Shown piece after piece: positions 63,921-64,000 of a stretch of 64,000 nt of DNA. A program made the position numbers and the translations under genes. Source of the stretch: CAYRGG01 sp964423745 (GTDB taxonomy: Bacteria > Pseudomonadota > Gammaproteobacteria > Competibacterales > Competibacteraceae); NCBI GenBank assembly GCA_964423745.1, contig CAYRGG010000004.1, positions 52,052 to 116,051 of the forward strand, read 5' to 3'. The stretch's first letter is position 1. Every line of letters starts with the position of its first letter. Below the pieces are notes generated by a model. The model saw nothing but the letters and a program-made list of their open reading frames with translations. It did no database searches and was not told the DNA's origin.

Positions 63921-64000
63921 TCAAGCTGCTTTTGCACGGCTTGCTGCCTCACCTGCCACCCGAAAGCGCCCCACCAACTGCTGTAGCTGGGCTGCCATTT
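63921..64000 (-). CDS. Methyl-accepting chemotaxis protein, C-terminal end (runs off window)
   Basis: The last 26 codons of a minus-strand gene: 'MAAQLQQLVGRFRV' followed by a short Ala-rich tail, ending at the stop at 63921. The 'LQQLVGRFRV' close is typical of chemoreceptor C-termini (after the signalling domain). The rest lies beyond the window. Confidence 0.72.
   Translation of the reverse strand, partial: MAAQLQQLVGRFRVAGEAASRAKAA

Overview
The window looks like chromosomal DNA of a gammaproteobacterium of roughly 50% G+C. This rests on a large-subunit glutamate synthase of proteobacterial type followed by gltD, a Uup-type ABC-F ATPase, a YbbN/CnoX co-chaperone, a MASE1-CHASE-PAS-GGDEF-EAL protein and glycogen genes. 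I cannot name the genus. No rRNA, tRNA or CRISPR array was seen.

Layout: 1-10.2 kb holds a partial acyl-CoA synthetase, a KfrA-like coiled-coil protein, a Trk-type K+ uptake pair, a lipase-like hydrolase, an MgtC-like membrane protein, uup and a phage-like holin/amidase lysis pair. 10.2-18.8 kb is loosely packed accessory DNA: an IS200/IS605-like hairpin element, a glycerophosphodiesterase-like secreted protein, a small protein plus zeta-toxin-like kinase, a short NhaP antiporter, a broken Tn3-type transposase, a SnoaL-like protein, an acetyl-CoA hydrolase/transferase and a broken vapBC pair. 18.9-27.9 kb is a tightly overlapping seven-gene minus-strand operon: dehydroquinate-synthase-like cyclase, HD-like protein, methyltransferase-oxidoreductase fusion, zinc-ribbon metallo-beta-lactamase-fold protein, YcaO, GT4 glycosyltransferase and PIG-L deacetylase. 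It resembles an uncharacterised small-molecule pathway and is the best candidate for an undescribed system. 28.2-33.4 kb has a sugar-nucleotide epimerase, a Phd/PIN toxin-antitoxin pair and a polysaccharide group (flippase-like, NodB deacetylase, GT2). 33.6-36.7 kb encodes three enzymes matching the mesaconyl-CoA branch of the 3-hydroxypropionate bicycle (mct, meh, mcl). 37.2-39.1 kb has small conserved genes and a lone tyrosine recombinase. 39.5-48.5 kb is core metabolism: gltB-gltD, then glgC with a GlgM-like glycogen glycosyltransferase. 48.6-64 kb has a repeat-bearing DUF1640 coiled-coil protein, a VWA/J-domain pair, an aspartyl beta-hydroxylase-like protein, an HPr-like-domain protein, an unusual exonuclease-RecQ-UvrD fusion helicase, cnoX, the cyclic-di-GMP protein and the C-terminal end of a chemotaxis receptor.

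Together the genes suggest an organism that stores glycogen, assimilates ammonia by GOGAT, may co-assimilate glyoxylate and propionyl-CoA, and carries accessory loci (toxin-antitoxin pairs, mobile-element debris, a biosynthetic operon) between core blocks. Functional calls come from motifs read by eye; no database search was possible.
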